From Pseudomonas palleroniana (lineage in GTDB: Bacteria > Pseudomonadota > Gammaproteobacteria > Pseudomonadales > Pseudomonadaceae), in contig NZ_PYWX01000029.1 of assembly GCF_003031675.1 (NCBI RefSeq), positions 186,001 through 250,000 of the forward strand: DNA of 64,000 nt. Direction: 5' to 3'. Positions 24,710-38,756 of the stretch are shown piece by piece. Position 1 is the stretch's first letter. Each line of letters begins with the position of its first letter. Both the position numbers and the translations under genes were made by a program. Below the pieces are notes generated by a model. That model had not been told where the DNA came from and did not search any database. It worked only from the letters and a program-made list of their open reading frames with translations.

Positions 24710-26077
24710 TCAGCTCTTTTTGATCTTGACCGGGCGTTTCCAGCCTTCGATATTGCGCTGGCGAGCACGGGCTACGCCGAGCTGCAAGTTATCCACATCC
24801 TGGTTGATGGTGGAACCTGCAGCTGTGGTCGCGCCATTACCGACTTTCACCGGGGCGACCAGTGAATTGTTAGAGCCGATAAACACATCTTCACCCAATA
24901 CAGTCTGGTGCTTGTTGGCGCCGTCATAATTGCAGGTGATGGTGCCAGCGCCGATGTTGGTGCGTGCACCGATAACCGCATCACCCAAGTAGGTCAGGTG
25001 ACCAGCCTTGGCGCCTTGGCCCAGGTGGGCGTTCTTCAGTTCAACAAAGTTACCCACATGGGCTTTGGCTTCAAGCACGCTACCCGGACGCAACCGCGCA
25101 AACGGGCCTGCATCACTGCCCTCGCCCATCACCGCGCCATCGAGGTGGCTGTTAGCCTTGACCACCACACCTTTGCGCAGGGTACTGTCCTTGATCACGC
25201 AGTTCGGGCCAATCACCACGTCGTCCTCGATCACGACGCGACCTTCCAGAATCACGTTGATGTCGATGAGGACGTCTCGGCCCACGGTGACTTCACCGCG
25301 CACGTCGAATCGCGCCGGGTCGCGCAAGGTCACGCCTTGGGCCATCAGGCGGCGACCTTCGCGCAGTTGGTAGTGACGTTCCAGTTCGGCCAGTTGCTTG
25401 CGGTCGTTGGCGCCCTGCACTTCCATCGGGTCGTGAGGTTGCTCGGTAGCGACCAGCAAGCCATCGCTGACGGCCATTTCAATCACGTCGGTGAGGTAAT
25501 ACTCGCCCTGAGCATTGTTATTGGACAGACGGCTCATCCAGTCAGCAAGCTTACTGGCCGGGACCGCCAGAATGCCGGTGTTGCCTTCGGTGATAGCACG
25601 CTGGGCTTCGGTGGCGTCTTTGTGCTCGACAATGGCCGCAACCTTGCCGTCGGCGTCACGCACGATGCGCCCGTAGCCGGTAGGGTCGTCCAACTCCACG
25701 GTGAGCAGGCCCATCTGGCCGGGTACTACGTGTTTGAGCAGGCGTTGCAGGGTTTCCACTTCGATCAGCGGCACATCGCCATAGAGGATCAGCACCGTGT
25801 CGGCACTGATGAACGGCACGGCTTGTGCCGTGGCGTGGCCAGTACCCAGTTGCTTGTCTTGCAATACGAAATTCAAGTCATCCGCGGCGAGACGTTCACG
25901 TACCACATCGGCACCGTGCCCGATCACCACGTGAATCCGCTGCGGGTCCAACTGCCGAGCGCTGTGGATAACATGGCCGAGCATGGAGTTCCCCGCGACC
26001 GGGTGCAGCACCTTGGGCAGGGCCGAACGCATGCGAGTGCCCTGGCCTGCGGCGAGAATGACGATTTCAAGAGACAT
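24710..26077 (-). CDS. glmU: Bifunctional GlcN-1-P acetyltransferase/GlcNAc-1-P uridyltransferase
   Basis: GlmU makes UDP-GlcNAc from glucosamine-1-phosphate, acetyl-CoA and UTP. The 455 residues start with the uridyltransferase signature [20 protein letters not shown], and LYGDVPLI lies near residue 100. From about residue 250 the hexapeptide repeats of a left-handed beta helix follow ([20 protein letters not shown]), with [15 protein letters not shown] and the acetyl-CoA region near the end. It works with GlmS, encoded two genes on. A shared terminator with the atp operon lies upstream. Three exact DnaA-box 9-mers lie within or at the end of this gene. Confidence 0.97.
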   Translation of the reverse strand: MSLEIVILAAGQGTRMRSALPKVLHPVAGNSMLGHVIHSARQLDPQRIHVVIGHGADVVRERLAADDLNFVLQDKQLGTGHATAQAVPFISADTVLILYGDVPLIEVETLQRLLKHVVPGQMGLLTVELDDPTGYGRIVRDADGKVAAIVEHKDATEAQRAITEGNTGILAVPASKLADWMSRLSNNNAQGEYYLTDVIEMAVSDGLLVATEQPHDPMEVQGANDRKQLAELERHYQLREGRRLMAQGVTLRDPARFDVRGEVTVGRDVLIDINVILEGRVVIEDDVVIGPNCVIKDSTLRKGVVVKANSHLDGAVMGEGSDAGPFARLRPGSVLEAKAHVGNFVELKNAHLGQGAKAGHLTYLGDAVIGARTNIGAGTITCNYDGANKHQTVLGEDVFIGSNNSLVAPVKVGNGATTAAGSTINQDVDNLQLGVARARQRNIEGWKRPVKIKKS

Positions 26078-26138
26078 GAATGGCTACCAATCCTGGGCGG
26101 TCCGAGTTCAGACCAAAGAAGTGTTTTACAAAAAAAGA

Positions 26139-26165
26139 AAAAGGGTAGCCGAGGCTACCCTTTTT
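26139..26165 (-). terminator. Rho-independent terminator after atpC
   Basis: AAAAGGGTAGCC and GGCTACCCTTTT form a 12-bp perfect stem with a GA loop. On the minus strand a T-rich tail (TTTTTCTTTTTTTGT) follows, ending the atp operon before glmU. Confidence 0.9.
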
Positions 26166-26200
26166 AATCAATCGCGCATGAAGCATGACGGCATGGCCGT

Positions 26201-26617
26201 TTACTTCTTGCGGATCTGCTGGAGCGTGCGCAGCTGAGCTGCAGCCTCGGCCAGACGTACAGCAGCAGCGCTGTAGTCGAAGTCCGCACCCTTTTCGTTC
26301 AGGGCCTTCTCGGCAGCCTTGACGGCTTCCTGAGCGGAGGCTTCATCCAGGTCGCCAGCACGTTGCACAGTGTCGGCAAGTACCTTGACCATGTTCGGCT
26401 GAACCTCGAGGAAACCACCAGAGATGTAAAACACCTCTTTTTCCCCGCCTTGCTTGGTCAGAGTGATCGGACCTGGCTTCAAGCTGGTGATCAACGGCGC
26501 GTGACCCATGGCAATACCAAGGTCACCGAGTTCGCCGTGTGCAATCACCATCTCTACCAGACCGGAGAAGATTTCCCCTTCCGCGCTGACGATATCGCAA
26601 TGGACTGTCATAGCCAT
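26201..26617 (-). CDS. atpC: ATP synthase epsilon subunit
   Basis: The epsilon subunit is part of the F1 central stalk and restrains ATP hydrolysis. The 138 residues show the N-terminal beta sandwich ([20 protein letters not shown], then [19 protein letters not shown]) and a C-terminal helical hairpin ([20 protein letters not shown] region). Length and order are normal. It is the last gene of the atp operon, 44 bp after atpD, and is followed by a strong terminator. Confidence 0.97.
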   Translation of the reverse strand: MAMTVHCDIVSAEGEIFSGLVEMVIAHGELGDLGIAMGHAPLITSLKPGPITLTKQGGEKEVFYISGGFLEVQPNMVKVLADTVQRAGDLDEASAQEAVKAAEKALNEKGADFDYSAAAVRLAEAAAQLRTLQQIRKK

Positions 26618-26661
26618 CTGATTGCCTCAACCTGATGAGCGCCCGTTTCCGGGCGCCTGGA

Positions 26662-28065
<1,404 letters not shown>

Positions 28066-28926
28066 TTAAACCGCGGCAGCGCCGCCGACGATTTCCGAGA
28101 TCTCTTGGGTGATCGCAGCCTGACGCGCCTTGTTGTAGATCAGCTGCAAATCGCTGATCAGATCACCGGCGTTATCGGTAGCGTTTTTCATCGCGATCAT
28201 CCGCGCCGCTTGTTCAGCTGCGTTGTTCTCGACCACCGCCTGGTACACCTGCGACTCCACGTAGCGCACCATCAAGCCGTCAAGCAGCTCTTTGGCGTCT
28301 GGTTCGTAGAGGTAGTCCCAGTGGTGCTTGAGTTCCTGATCCGGAGTCGCCACCAGTGGAATCAATTGCTCCACGGTTGGCTGCTGGGTCATGGTGTTGA
28401 TGAACTTGTTGGATACCACGGAGAGACGGTCAATCCGGCCTTCCAGGTATGCATCCAGCATCACCTTCACACTGCCGATCAAATCATTGATCGACGGCTC
28501 TTCACCCAGGTGGCTGATAGCTGCAACGACGTTACCGCCGAAGTTACGGAAAAAGGCCGCACCCTTGCTACCAACAACACACAGATCGATCTCGACGCCC
28601 TTTTCGCGGTTTACCGCCATGTCCTTGACCAGGGCCTTGAACAGGTTGGTATTCAAACCACCGCACAAACCACGGTCACTGCTCACAACCACATAACCAA
28701 CGCGCTTGACTTCGCGGTCGATCATGAACGGGTGGCGGTATTCCGGGTTGGCGTTGGCCAGATGCCCAATTACCTGGCGGATACGCTCCGCATAAGGACG
28801 GCTAGCAGCCATGCGCATTTGTGCCTTGCGCATTTTGCTGACCGCCACTTTTTCCATGGCGCTGGTAATTTTTTGCGTGCTTTTGATGCTCGCAATCTTA
28901 CTGCGAATCTCTTTTGCGCCTGCCAT
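28066..28926 (-). CDS. atpG: ATP synthase gamma subunit
   Basis: This is the rotating central shaft of F1. The 286 residues start [20 protein letters not shown], the conserved N-terminal helix, and end with the matching C-terminal helix containing [35 protein letters not shown]. The middle holds the Rossmann-like domain ([17 protein letters not shown]). Size and order are as expected, 27 bp from atpD. Confidence 0.97.
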   Translation of the reverse strand: MAGAKEIRSKIASIKSTQKITSAMEKVAVSKMRKAQMRMAASRPYAERIRQVIGHLANANPEYRHPFMIDREVKRVGYVVVSSDRGLCGGLNTNLFKALVKDMAVNREKGVEIDLCVVGSKGAAFFRNFGGNVVAAISHLGEEPSINDLIGSVKVMLDAYLEGRIDRLSVVSNKFINTMTQQPTVEQLIPLVATPDQELKHHWDYLYEPDAKELLDGLMVRYVESQVYQAVVENNAAEQAARMIAMKNATDNAGDLISDLQLIYNKARQAAITQEISEIVGGAAAV

Positions 28927-28976
28927 GTAACACCTATCAGGTTAGCAAGCGGGAGCCTTGCGGCTCCCGCTGCGGC

Positions 28977-30521
28977 TTACCAGGTTTGGGTGGCCTTGAA
29001 CTTCTCGATACCGGCTTTCAGGCCAGCGTCGATTTCGTCATTGAAGTCACCCTTCACGTTGATCTTGGCCAACAAGTCGGCGTGATCGCGGTTGAAGTAA
29101 GCAATCAGCGCTTGTTCAAAGCTGCCGACCTTGGCGATTTCGACGTCAGTCAGGAACCCACGCTCAGCGGCATACAGCGACAACGCCATGTCAGCGATCG
29201 ACATAGGGGCGTATTGCTTCTGCTTCATCAGCTCGGTAACGCGCTGACCATGCTCAAGTTGCTTACGGGTCGCTTCGTCCAGGTCAGAAGCGAACTGGGC
29301 GAATGCCGCCAGTTCACGGTACTGAGCCAGAGCGGTACGGATACCACCGGAGAGCTTCTTGATGATCTTGGTCTGAGCGGCACCACCCACACGGGATACC
29401 GAAACACCGGCGTTCACAGCAGGACGGATGCCTGAGTTGAACATGGCCGATTCCAGGAAGATCTGACCGTCGGTGATGGAAATCACGTTGGTCGGAACGA
29501 ACGCGGAAACGTCGCCAGCCTGGGTTTCGATGATCGGCAGAGCGGTCAGGGAACCGGTTTTGCCGGTCACTGCGCCGTTGGTGAACTTCTCTACGTACTC
29601 TTCCGAAACGCGGGATGCGCGCTCCAGCAGACGGGAGTGGAGATAGAACACGTCGCCTGGGTAAGCTTCACGGCCTGGTGGACGGCGCAGCAGCAGGGAA
29701 ATCTGGCGGTAAGCCACTGCTTGCTTGGACAGATCGTCATAAACGATCAGCGCGTCTTCACCGCGGTCGCGGAAGAATTCACCCATGGTGCAACCGGCGT
29801 ACGGTGCCAGGTATTGCAGCGCAGGAGATTCCGAAGCACTGGCAGCCACGATGATCGTGTTTTTCAGTGCACCGTTTTCTTCCAGCTTGCGAACCACGTT
29901 GGCGATGGTCGATTGCTTCTGACCAATGGCTACGTAGACGCAGAAAATGCCGCTGTCTTTCTGGTTGATGATCGCGTCGATGGCCAGAGCGGTTTTACCG
30001 ATCTGACGGTCGCCGATGATCAGCTCACGCTGGCCACGGCCGACAGGGATCATGGCATCGACAGCCTTGTAGCCAGTCTGTACAGGCTGGTCTACCGACT
30101 TACGCCAGATCACGCCTGGAGCAACTTTCTCGACCGCGTCGGTCTCGGTGTTGCCCAGTGGACCTTTGCCGTCAACAGGGTTACCCAGTGCGTCGACTAC
30201 GCGACCCAGCAGTTCCTTACCAACCGGAACCTCCAGGATGCGGCCTGTGCACTTGGCGCTCATGCCTTCAGCCAGAGACTGGTATGCGCCCAGGATAACG
30301 GCACCTACGGAGTCCTGCTCCAGGTTGAGGGCCATACCGTAGACGCCGCCCGGAAACTCGATCATCTCGCCGGACATGACGTCGGCCAGACCGTGAATCC
30401 GCACGATACCGTCAGATACGCTGACGACAGTGCCTTCGTTACGGGCTTGGGAGGTCACATCGAGTTTGTCGATGCGGCCCTTGATGATTTCACTTATTTC
30501 GGAAGGATTGAGTTGCTGCAT
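28977..30521 (-). CDS. atpA: ATP synthase alpha subunit
   Basis: This is the non-catalytic nucleotide-binding subunit of F1. The 514 residues show the N-terminal barrel, the Walker A loop [14 protein letters not shown] near 170, the strand [17 protein letters not shown] and the signature [14 protein letters not shown]. The family's usual length is about 513. The gene lies 21 bp after atpH and 50 bp before atpG. Confidence 0.98.
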   Translation of the reverse strand: MQQLNPSEISEIIKGRIDKLDVTSQARNEGTVVSVSDGIVRIHGLADVMSGEMIEFPGGVYGMALNLEQDSVGAVILGAYQSLAEGMSAKCTGRILEVPVGKELLGRVVDALGNPVDGKGPLGNTETDAVEKVAPGVIWRKSVDQPVQTGYKAVDAMIPVGRGQRELIIGDRQIGKTALAIDAIINQKDSGIFCVYVAIGQKQSTIANVVRKLEENGALKNTIIVAASASESPALQYLAPYAGCTMGEFFRDRGEDALIVYDDLSKQAVAYRQISLLLRRPPGREAYPGDVFYLHSRLLERASRVSEEYVEKFTNGAVTGKTGSLTALPIIETQAGDVSAFVPTNVISITDGQIFLESAMFNSGIRPAVNAGVSVSRVGGAAQTKIIKKLSGGIRTALAQYRELAAFAQFASDLDEATRKQLEHGQRVTELMKQKQYAPMSIADMALSLYAAERGFLTDVEIAKVGSFEQALIAYFNRDHADLLAKINVKGDFNDEIDAGLKAGIEKFKATQTW

Positions 30522-30542
30522 TGCTCTGCTGCCCCTTCAAAC

Positions 30543-31079
30543 TCAAGATTTCAATGCTTCGGCAAGTTTCGCGATTTTGCCGCGAATCGAGCCATCGATA
30601 ACCAGGTCGCCGGCACGGATAACAACACCACCGATCAGTGATGCGTCCTCCGAAGCTTGCAGGCGCACTTCCCGATTGAGTCGTGCACTGAGAACCTTGG
30701 CGAGTTTGTCTTGCTGTTCTTGGTTCAATGCAAAAGCACTGGTCACTTCAACGTCTACCGACTTCTCTTCTTCGGCCTTGTACAGGTCGAACAGAGCGGC
30801 AATCTCCGGCAAAAGCAGGAGACGGTCGTTTTCGGCAACGACGTGGATGAAGTTCTGCACTTTCACATCAAACTTGTCGCCGCACACTTCAATAAAAGTG
30901 GCGGCCTTGTCTGCGCTCGTCAGGCGCGGGGCCTTGAGCACGCGCTGCATGGTGCCGTCTTGCGACACTGCTGCAGCCAGGCCGAGCATGGCTGACCAAG
31001 AGGCCAGCTGCTGGTGGGCCTGGGCGTGCTCGAAGGCTGCCTTGGCGTAAGGTCGGGCCAACGTGGTCAGTTCTGCCAT
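30543..31079 (-). CDS. atpH: ATP synthase delta subunit
   Basis: This subunit joins the peripheral stalk to F1. The 178 residues have the N-terminal six-helix domain ([20 protein letters not shown]) and the C-terminal sandwich with [39 protein letters not shown], the family signature. It starts 12 bp after the atpF stop. Nothing unusual is seen. Confidence 0.97.
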   Translation of the reverse strand: MAELTTLARPYAKAAFEHAQAHQQLASWSAMLGLAAAVSQDGTMQRVLKAPRLTSADKAATFIEVCGDKFDVKVQNFIHVVAENDRLLLLPEIAALFDLYKAEEEKSVDVEVTSAFALNQEQQDKLAKVLSARLNREVRLQASEDASLIGGVVIRAGDLVIDGSIRGKIAKLAEALKS

Positions 31080-31091
31080 GATCGCCCTCGC

Positions 31092-31562
31092 TTAAATTTC
31101 AGCAGCCAGTTTATTAACCAGCTCCGCGTGCGCGTTTTGATCGATTGTGGCACCGAGGATCTTCTCAGCACCGCCGACCGCCAGGGCACCCAGTTGGGCA
31201 CGCAGCGCGTCTTTGACGCCGTTCAGTTCCTGTTCGATCTCGGCATGAGCCGAAGCCTTCACACGGTCAGCTTCGACGCGGGCTTTTTCAACAGCCTCTT
31301 CGACGATCTGGTTACCGCGTTTCTTGGCTTGCTCAATGATTTCAGCTGCCTGTGCTTTAGCTTCGCGCAGTTGATGACCCGCTTTCTCTTGGGCCAACTC
31401 CAGGTCGCGAGCTGCACGGGTGGCAGCGTCCAAACCATCCGCGATCTTCTTCTGACGTTCGTGCAAAGCCGCGATGACCGGAGGCCACACGAACTTCATG
31501 CAAAACACTACAAAAATGAAGAACGCAACGGATTGGCCAATCAGGGTTGCATTAATGTTCAC
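31092..31562 (-). CDS. atpF: ATP synthase subunit b
   Basis: This peripheral-stalk subunit anchors F1 to the membrane. The 156 residues have one N-terminal membrane helix ([20 protein letters not shown]) and then a long charged coiled coil ([20 protein letters not shown] and beyond). The length of 156 is normal. It is separated from atpE by 56 bp containing a very strong hairpin. Confidence 0.97.
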   Translation of the reverse strand: MNINATLIGQSVAFFIFVVFCMKFVWPPVIAALHERQKKIADGLDAATRAARDLELAQEKAGHQLREAKAQAAEIIEQAKKRGNQIVEEAVEKARVEADRVKASAHAEIEQELNGVKDALRAQLGALAVGGAEKILGATIDQNAHAELVNKLAAEI

Positions 31563-31594
31563 GCCAACACCTCGCTCATTCGTTGTCCATCACC

Positions 31595-31891
<297 letters not shown>

Positions 31892-31962
31892 TTACGTCGT
31901 ATGGTTTAGGTTTTTAGATTTTAAAGCGGTAAAACAAATCGTTTCATAGCCCGCTAGGGCCA

Positions 31963-31984
31963 CCTTCCCGTATTACCGGGAAGG
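31963..31984 (-). repeat. Hairpin between atpB and atpE
   Basis: CCTTCCCG (31963-31970) and CGGGAAGG (31977-31984) form an 8-bp stem with a TATTAC loop in the 132-bp atpB-atpE gap. No T-run is seen on the transcript strand, so an mRNA-processing or stability element is more likely than a terminator. Confidence 0.6.
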
Positions 31985-32008
31985 ACATCAGACTAGTCGA
32001 GACTGGTC

Positions 32009-33305
<1,297 letters not shown>

Positions 33306-33450
33306 TCTTGCTCCTCAATGGTCGGCTGCCGGAAATCAATAACTTGGCATAATTTGTGCCGACAAAATGCGCGCAGAGTATAGGGGCGGTTCAGCCCCTA
33401 TTCAACTGTCGGGTAGTGTTTTCCGATCGCGCGCTACATAAGCAAATGTT

Positions 33451-34323
33451 TCAGCGGATGTGGGCAAGGACGCCCTGAAGCTCATCGAGGGAGTTATATC
33501 CGATGACCAGTTGCCCTTTGCCCTTCTTGCCATGGCGAATTTGCACCGCCGAGCCCAGCCGCTCGGCCAGGCGCTGCTCAAGGCGAGCGATATCCGGATC
33601 AGGTTTTGCCGCTTCGACCGGTGCAGGTTTGCCGCTGAGCCACTGGCGAACCAGCGCCTCGGTCTGACGAACGGTGAGGCCGCGTGCGACAACGTGTCGC
33701 GCCCCTTCAACCTGTTGATTTTCCGGCAATCCGAGCAAAGCACGAGCGTGGCCCATTTCCAGGTCGCCATGGGACAACATGGTCTTGATGACTTCCGGCA
33801 AGGCGATCAGGCGCAGCAAGTTGGAAACGGTGACGCGGGATTTACCCACCGCCTCGGCCACTTGTTGCTGGGTCAGCTGGAATTCCTGCTGCAAACGCTG
33901 CAAGGCAATCGCTTCTTCGATCGGGTTGAGATCTTCACGCTGGATATTTTCGATCAACGCCATCGCGATGGCGGTTTCATCCGGCACATCGCGCACCATC
34001 GCCGGGATGGTGTCCTTGCCGGCCTGCTGGCTGGCACGCCAGCGACGTTCGCCCGCGATGATTTCAAAACGGCCACCACCAATGGGGCGTACCACGATGG
34101 GCTGCATCACCCCCTGTGTCTTGATCGAGTTGGCCAGTTCCTCCAGCGCCTGGGGGTCCATGTCCCGACGTGGCTGGTACTTACCGCGCTGGATCAGGTC
34201 CAGCGGCAGGTGTTGCAGCTCGCGCTCATCGGCCTGCACCGCTTGTTCTTCAAGCGATGTGACGGTCGGACCACTCAACAGTGCATCCAGTCCACGTCCG
34301 AGACCTCGTTTCTTGACGGCCAT
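33451..34323 (-). CDS. parB: Chromosome partitioning protein ParB
   Basis: ParB binds parS sites near the origin and spreads as a CTP-dependent clamp. The 290 residues contain the N-terminal CTPase domain (LPLDLIQRGKYQPRRDMDPQ, then GERRWRASQQAG), a helix-turn-helix (LTQQQVAEAVGKSRVTVSNLLRL) and a C-terminal dimerisation domain. It lies 9 bp after parA. Three candidate parS sites are present in recF and after gyrB, about 15-19 kb away. Confidence 0.97.
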   Translation of the reverse strand: MAVKKRGLGRGLDALLSGPTVTSLEEQAVQADERELQHLPLDLIQRGKYQPRRDMDPQALEELANSIKTQGVMQPIVVRPIGGGRFEIIAGERRWRASQQAGKDTIPAMVRDVPDETAIAMALIENIQREDLNPIEEAIALQRLQQEFQLTQQQVAEAVGKSRVTVSNLLRLIALPEVIKTMLSHGDLEMGHARALLGLPENQQVEGARHVVARGLTVRQTEALVRQWLSGKPAPVEAAKPDPDIARLEQRLAERLGSAVQIRHGKKGKGQLVIGYNSLDELQGVLAHIR

Positions 34324-34332
34324 GGGGATTCC

Positions 34333-35130
34333 TTAAGTTGGCTGAGCTGCAGCGGTACGTGAGTTGCGGCGCTGACGGCGAACCATCTCGCCGGCCAATG
34401 CCAGGTAGGCAATGGCACCACGTGAGGATTTGTCATACGCCAGCGCGGGCATGCCATAGCTTGGCGCTTCGGCCAGACGGATGTTGCGCGGGATCACGGT
34501 GTCGTACAACTGATCGCCGAAATGTTCCTTGAGCTGCGCCGACACGTCGTTCATCAGGCTCAGGCGTGGGTCGAACATCGTCCGCAGCAGACCTTCGATC
34601 TGCAGGTTCGGGTTCAACAACTCGGCGATACGCTTGATGTTATCCACAAGGTCGCTCAACCCTTCCAGTGCGTAATACTCGCACTGCATGGGGATAATCA
34701 CCCCGTCGGCGGCCACCAGCGCGTTCAACGTCAACATCGACAGCGACGGCGGGCAGTCGATCAAAATGTAGTCGTAGTTTTCGCGAATCGGCGCCAGTGC
34801 GCTGCGCAGACGGCTTTCTTTCATCTGCATTTCCAGCAGCACCACTTCCGCCGCGGTCAAATCGCGGTTGGCCGGCAGCAGTTGATAACCGCCGTGCTCG
34901 GAAAAGTGCATGGCCTGGGTGAGGTCGCACTCGCCGATCAGCAAGTCGTAGACCGAGTTTTCCAGGCCATGTTTATCCACACCGCTACCCATGGTGGCGT
35001 TGCCCTGTGGATCAAGATCGATCAACAGCACCCGACGCTTGGTAGCGACCAGGGATGCTGCGAGGTTGATGCAGGTGGTGGTTTTGCCCACGCCACCTTT
35101 CTGGTTCGCTATCGCGAATACCTTAGCCAT
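34333..35130 (-). CDS. parA: Chromosome partitioning ATPase ParA
   Basis: ParA is a Walker-type ATPase that moves ParB-parS complexes apart. The 265 residues start MAKVFAIANQKGGVGKTTTC with the deviant Walker A; LLIDLDPQGNATMG and ILIDCPPSLSML follow. The ATG at 35130 gives the family-standard N-terminus; a start at 35148 would overrun the end of rsmG. It forms the rsmG-parA-parB series with short gaps. Confidence 0.97.
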   Translation of the reverse strand: MAKVFAIANQKGGVGKTTTCINLAASLVATKRRVLLIDLDPQGNATMGSGVDKHGLENSVYDLLIGECDLTQAMHFSEHGGYQLLPANRDLTAAEVVLLEMQMKESRLRSALAPIRENYDYILIDCPPSLSMLTLNALVAADGVIIPMQCEYYALEGLSDLVDNIKRIAELLNPNLQIEGLLRTMFDPRLSLMNDVSAQLKEHFGDQLYDTVIPRNIRLAEAPSYGMPALAYDKSSRGAIAYLALAGEMVRRQRRNSRTAAAQPT

Positions 35131-35148
35131 TCTTGCTTGTGTTCCCAA

Positions 35149-35793
35149 TCATGCCGTGCGGCGCAGTATCAGCAGATGGCGTTGGCCTTGGCAACCAGGT
35201 ACGGCCAAGGCGTGTTCGCTATCGAGGTGGAAGTCTGCCGGCAATGCTAACAGCTCGTCGCTTGGATGAACGCCCTTCATTGCCAGCCAGCGCGTATCGC
35301 GGTCGCCCAGGTGGCGGGTCCAGTTGCTGAAGTTCTCCATGCTGCTGAACGCCCGGGAGACGATACCGTTGAATGGCTGTTCAGGTGTGAAGGCTTCGAC
35401 ACGGCTGTGGATAACTTGCAGGTTATCCAATTTGAGTTCGAGTTTGACCTGGGTCAGGAAGCGGGTTTTCTTGCCATTGCTGTCCAGGCACGTCACTTGC
35501 GACTCTGGAAACAGGATGGCCAGCGGAATACCGGGCATGCCACCGCCGCTGCCGACGTCGAGCCAGCGACCGTTTTCGATAAACGGCATCACGCTCAAGC
35601 TGTCGAGCAGGTGGCGGGAGACCATTTCATCGGGATCACGCACAGCGGTCAGGTTGTAAGCCTTGTTCCATTTGATCAACAGGGCCAGGTAGCCCAGCAG
35701 CAACTCATGCTGGGCGGCGGTCAGGTCGACGCCCAACTGGCGTGCACCTGTGGATAACTCTTCGGCGTGTTGTACGGTGACCAACGAACTCAA
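35149..35793 (-). CDS. rsmG: 16S rRNA m7G527 methyltransferase
   Basis: RsmG (GidB) methylates N7 of G527 in 16S rRNA with S-adenosylmethionine. The 214 residues contain the cofactor loop [17 protein letters not shown] and the following [14 protein letters not shown]. The start is a TTG whose last two bases overlap the mnmG TGA, so the two genes are translationally coupled. Length is normal. Loss of this gene is known to give low-level streptomycin resistance; here it is intact. Confidence 0.95.
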   Translation of the reverse strand: MSSLVTVQHAEELSTGARQLGVDLTAAQHELLLGYLALLIKWNKAYNLTAVRDPDEMVSRHLLDSLSVMPFIENGRWLDVGSGGGMPGIPLAILFPESQVTCLDSNGKKTRFLTQVKLELKLDNLQVIHSRVEAFTPEQPFNGIVSRAFSSMENFSNWTRHLGDRDTRWLAMKGVHPSDELLALPADFHLDSEHALAVPGCQGQRHLLILRRTA

Positions 35794-37685
35794 GCGCTTT
35801 GCTCCAACTGACGGCCCGCGCCGCGTTTTTTCAAATGAATCATCAACAGCGAAATCGCTGCCGGAGTGACACCGGGAATACGTGAAGCCTGGCCCAGGGT
35901 CTCCGGACGCGTTATCCCCAGCTTGCTTTGAATTTCTTTCGACAGACCGGAAATCCCGGTGTAGTCGATATCCACAGGCAGCTTGGTGTCTTCACTGGCG
36001 CGCAAGCGGGCGATCTCATCCTGCTGGCGGTCAATATACCCGGCGTATTTGGTCTTGATTTCGACCTGCTCGGCCACTTGTGGATCTTCTGCACCTTGTC
36101 CGGTCACTTCGACCAAGCCAGCGTAGTCGATTTCCGGCCGGGACAGCAGGTTCAGCAAGTTGTACTCGTGGGTCAGCGGCGTGCCGAATTTTTCTGCAAT
36201 CGCGTCGCCCTGCTCGGTGCCTGGGCGGACCCAGGTGCTTTTCAAACGCTGCTCTTCCAACGCGATGCTCTCGCGTTTTTTGCAGAATGCCGCCCAACGC
36301 ACGTCATCGACCAAGCCTAGCTCGCGACCTTTCTCGGTCAGGCGCAGGTCGGCGTTGTCTTCGCGCAGGATCAGGCGATATTCCGCCCGGGAAGTGAACA
36401 TCCGGTAGGGCTCCTGAGTACCCAGGGTAATCAGGTCATCCACCAATACGCCGATGTACGCTTCATCGCGACGCGGGCACCAGCTGTCTTTGCCTTGTGC
36501 ACGCAGTGCTGCGTTGGTCCCGGCCAGCAAACCTTGGGCGCCGGCTTCTTCGTAGCCGGTGGTGCCGTTGATTTGCCCGGCGAAGAACAAACCGCCGATG
36601 ACTTTGGTTTCCAGGCTGTACTTCAAGTCACGCGGGTCGAAGTAGTCGTACTCGATGGCGTAGCCCGGCCGCACGATGTGGGCGTTTTCCATGCCGCTAA
36701 TCGACTGCACGATCTGGATTTGCACGTCGAACGGCAACGAAGTGGAAATCCCGTTCGGGTACAGCTCGTGAGTGGTCAAACCTTCCGGTTCGATAAAGAC
36801 CTGGTGGCTTTCCTTGTCGGCAAAGCGGTGGATCTTGTCTTCAATCGATGGGCAATAACGCGGGCCGATGCCTTCGATCACGCCGGAATACATCGGCGAA
36901 CGGTCGAGGTTCGCGGCAATGATTTCGTGGGTACGCGCATTGGTGTGGGTAATCCAGCAACTGACCTGTTTCGGGTGCAGCTCTTTGGACCCCATGAACG
37001 ACATCACTGGGATTGGCGTATCACCGGCTTGTTCGGTCATCACCGAAAAATCTACAGAACGCCCGTCGATACGTGGCGGGGTTCCGGTTTTCAGGCGGCC
37101 GACACGCAGCGGCAATTCACGCAGGCGTTTTGCCAGGGCGATCGAGGGTGGGTCACCCGCACGACCACCGGAATAGTTTTGCATTCCGATGTGGATAAGT
37201 CCGCCGAGGAAGGTACCGGTGGTCAACACCACGGATTCTGCGAAAAAACGCAGGCCCATTTGAGTGACAACACCGCGTACCTGGTCCTGTTCAACGATCA
37301 GGTCATCTGCTGCCTGTTGAAATATCCACAGGTTCGGCTGGTTTTCCAGGGTTTCACGCACCGCCGCCTTGTACAAGATGCGGTCAGCTTGTGCCCGCGT
37401 AGCACGCACGGCCGGGCCTTTGCGGCTGTTGAGCACGCGAAATTGAATGCCGCCTTTATCAGTAGCCATAGCCATCACGCCGCCAAGGGCGTCGATTTCT
37501 TTGACCAGATGGCTTTTACCGATCCCACCAATGGCGGGGTTGCAACTCATGGCACCGAGGGTTTCCACGTTATGCGTCAACAACAGGGTTTTTACACCCA
37601 TGCGTGCTGACGCCAGTGCTGCCTCGGTACCGGCATGACCGCCGCCGATGACGATCACTTCAAAACGGGAAGGGAAATCCACCAC
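35790..37685 (-). CDS. mnmG: tRNA uridine carboxymethylaminomethyl-modification enzyme MnmG
   Basis: MnmG (GidA) with MnmE modifies the wobble uridine of several tRNAs. The 631 residues begin with the FAD-binding motif [19 protein letters not shown], and contain [11 protein letters not shown], the family signature around [20 protein letters not shown], and [19 protein letters not shown]. The start is a GTG at 37685 preceded by GAGG. Its partner mnmE lies 4.6 kb away, separated here by an origin-like region and an iron-uptake cassette. Confidence 0.97.
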   Translation of the reverse strand: MVDFPSRFEVIVIGGGHAGTEAALASARMGVKTLLLTHNVETLGAMSCNPAIGGIGKSHLVKEIDALGGVMAMATDKGGIQFRVLNSRKGPAVRATRAQADRILYKAAVRETLENQPNLWIFQQAADDLIVEQDQVRGVVTQMGLRFFAESVVLTTGTFLGGLIHIGMQNYSGGRAGDPPSIALAKRLRELPLRVGRLKTGTPPRIDGRSVDFSVMTEQAGDTPIPVMSFMGSKELHPKQVSCWITHTNARTHEIIAANLDRSPMYSGVIEGIGPRYCPSIEDKIHRFADKESHQVFIEPEGLTTHELYPNGISTSLPFDVQIQIVQSISGMENAHIVRPGYAIEYDYFDPRDLKYSLETKVIGGLFFAGQINGTTGYEEAGAQGLLAGTNAALRAQGKDSWCPRRDEAYIGVLVDDLITLGTQEPYRMFTSRAEYRLILREDNADLRLTEKGRELGLVDDVRWAAFCKKRESIALEEQRLKSTWVRPGTEQGDAIAEKFGTPLTHEYNLLNLLSRPEIDYAGLVEVTGQGAEDPQVAEQVEIKTKYAGYIDRQQDEIARLRASEDTKLPVDIDYTGISGLSKEIQSKLGITRPETLGQASRIPGVTPAAISLLMIHLKKRGAGRQLEQSA

Positions 37686-38213
37686 GCACCTCGTGCCTGC
37701 TTATGTAGGTAATTAGGAATTGATTGGTTGAGCTGGTTTTAGAGCTTTGGCGGCAAGTATAGGGACTTAGCCCTTCCTAAAGAACCCTTTGCACAAAATT
37801 TAACCAGCTGTGGATGAGTCACGAGCAAAAGAAATTAAAAAGAAAGAAATTTATAAGATCTTTGTTTTTATGTTTATTTCTACTGAGGTACCTTTCTGTG
37901 GATAAACCTCTGTATCCCTTTATTTATGGGGTGTACAGAGATTCAAAAGGTTGTGGTCATGTGCCAATGAGGCCCTTGGATAACTGCTTTAAGCCTGTGG
38001 ATTAAATGCATCGTTATCCACAGAGGGGTTTTTAATCAGGTTTCAGGCCTTGTTATCAACCGGGCACAAGGGCGGTTATTCACAGGGCTTAACTCACAGA
38101 AAAGTACCGATATGCTCAAGTTTCGAGCACGGCAGAGCTCCCCCGGATCCTTCGATGCAGGGAGTAACGCTTCAGATAGCGGGCTATTGTGAGAAGTCAG
38201 CGGCGTAGTTAAT
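37686..38213. other. DnaA-box-rich AT-rich region upstream of mnmG (second origin-like region)
   Basis: This gap has no convincing gene. Exact DnaA boxes lie at 37897-37905 and 38014-38022, and near matches at 37809 (TGTGGATGA), 37996 (TGTGGATTA) and 38076 (TTATTCACA). An AT-rich run (37825-37885, AAAGAAATTAAAAAGAAAG and onward) could unwind. A second autonomously replicating fragment near gidA (mnmG) was described for Pseudomonas in early work. Whether it fires on the chromosome is not known. The mnmG promoter also lies here. Confidence 0.6.
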
Positions 38214-38232
38214 AATAGCGATTATCATTAAC
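38214..38232 (+). promoter_or_regulatory. Fur box before the ECF sigma gene
   Basis: The 19 bp AATAGCGATTATCATTAAC, read on the other strand, match the Fur consensus GATAATGATAATCATTATC at 15 of 19 positions. It lies just before the sigma-factor start and predicts repression by iron. Confidence 0.75.
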
Positions 38233-38249
38233 CTGTGTTGTCGTGCCTA

Positions 38250-38756
38250 ATGCCCCTTCCTCCACACACGGTTTCAGTCCAGCACATCTATGAGCAGCAC
38301 CATTCCTGGTTGCAGGGTTGGCTCAAGGCTAGATTGCATAACGCCTGCGATGCAGCCGACGTCGCACACGATACGTTCGTGCGTATTCTGGGCGGCCGGA
38401 ACGCCGCGCAAATCCTGGAACCCAGGGATTATCTGGCGACCATTGCCAGGGGTTTGGTGATTGATCGATATCGCCGGCATGCCGTTGAACAGGCCTATCG
38501 GCAGACCATGGCCGAGCGCCCGCAAGCCACCGCGATCAGCGAGGAGGATCGGGCAATCATCATTGAAACGTTGGTGGCTGTGGATAAAGCCCTGTCGGGG
38601 CTGGGTGAACGGGCTCGACGGATTTTCATGCTTTCACAGATCGAAGGCCTGACTTATCAACAGATTGCCGATCAATTGCAGGTGTCGCTGACCACCGTTA
38701 AAAAACACATGATCCGTGCCCTGACTGAATGCACTCTGATCATGGCAGGCCTGTAA
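38250..38756 (+). CDS. FecI-type ECF sigma factor
   Basis: The 168 residues have region 2 (YEQHHSWLQGWLKARLHNAC, then DAADVAHDTFVRIL) and region 4 (LSGLGERARRIFMLSQIEGL, then TYQQIADQLQVSLTTVKKHM). It directs RNA polymerase to the adjacent TonB-receptor gene when released by its anti-sigma factor. The ATG at 38250 is preferred; a GTG at 38235 is possible. A Fur box lies just upstream. The stop overlaps the FecR-like start by one base (TAATG). Confidence 0.9.
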   Translation: MPLPPHTVSVQHIYEQHHSWLQGWLKARLHNACDAADVAHDTFVRILGGRNAAQILEPRDYLATIARGLVIDRYRRHAVEQAYRQTMAERPQATAISEEDRAIIIETLVAVDKALSGLGERARRIFMLSQIEGLTYQQIADQLQVSLTTVKKHMIRALTECTLIMAGL

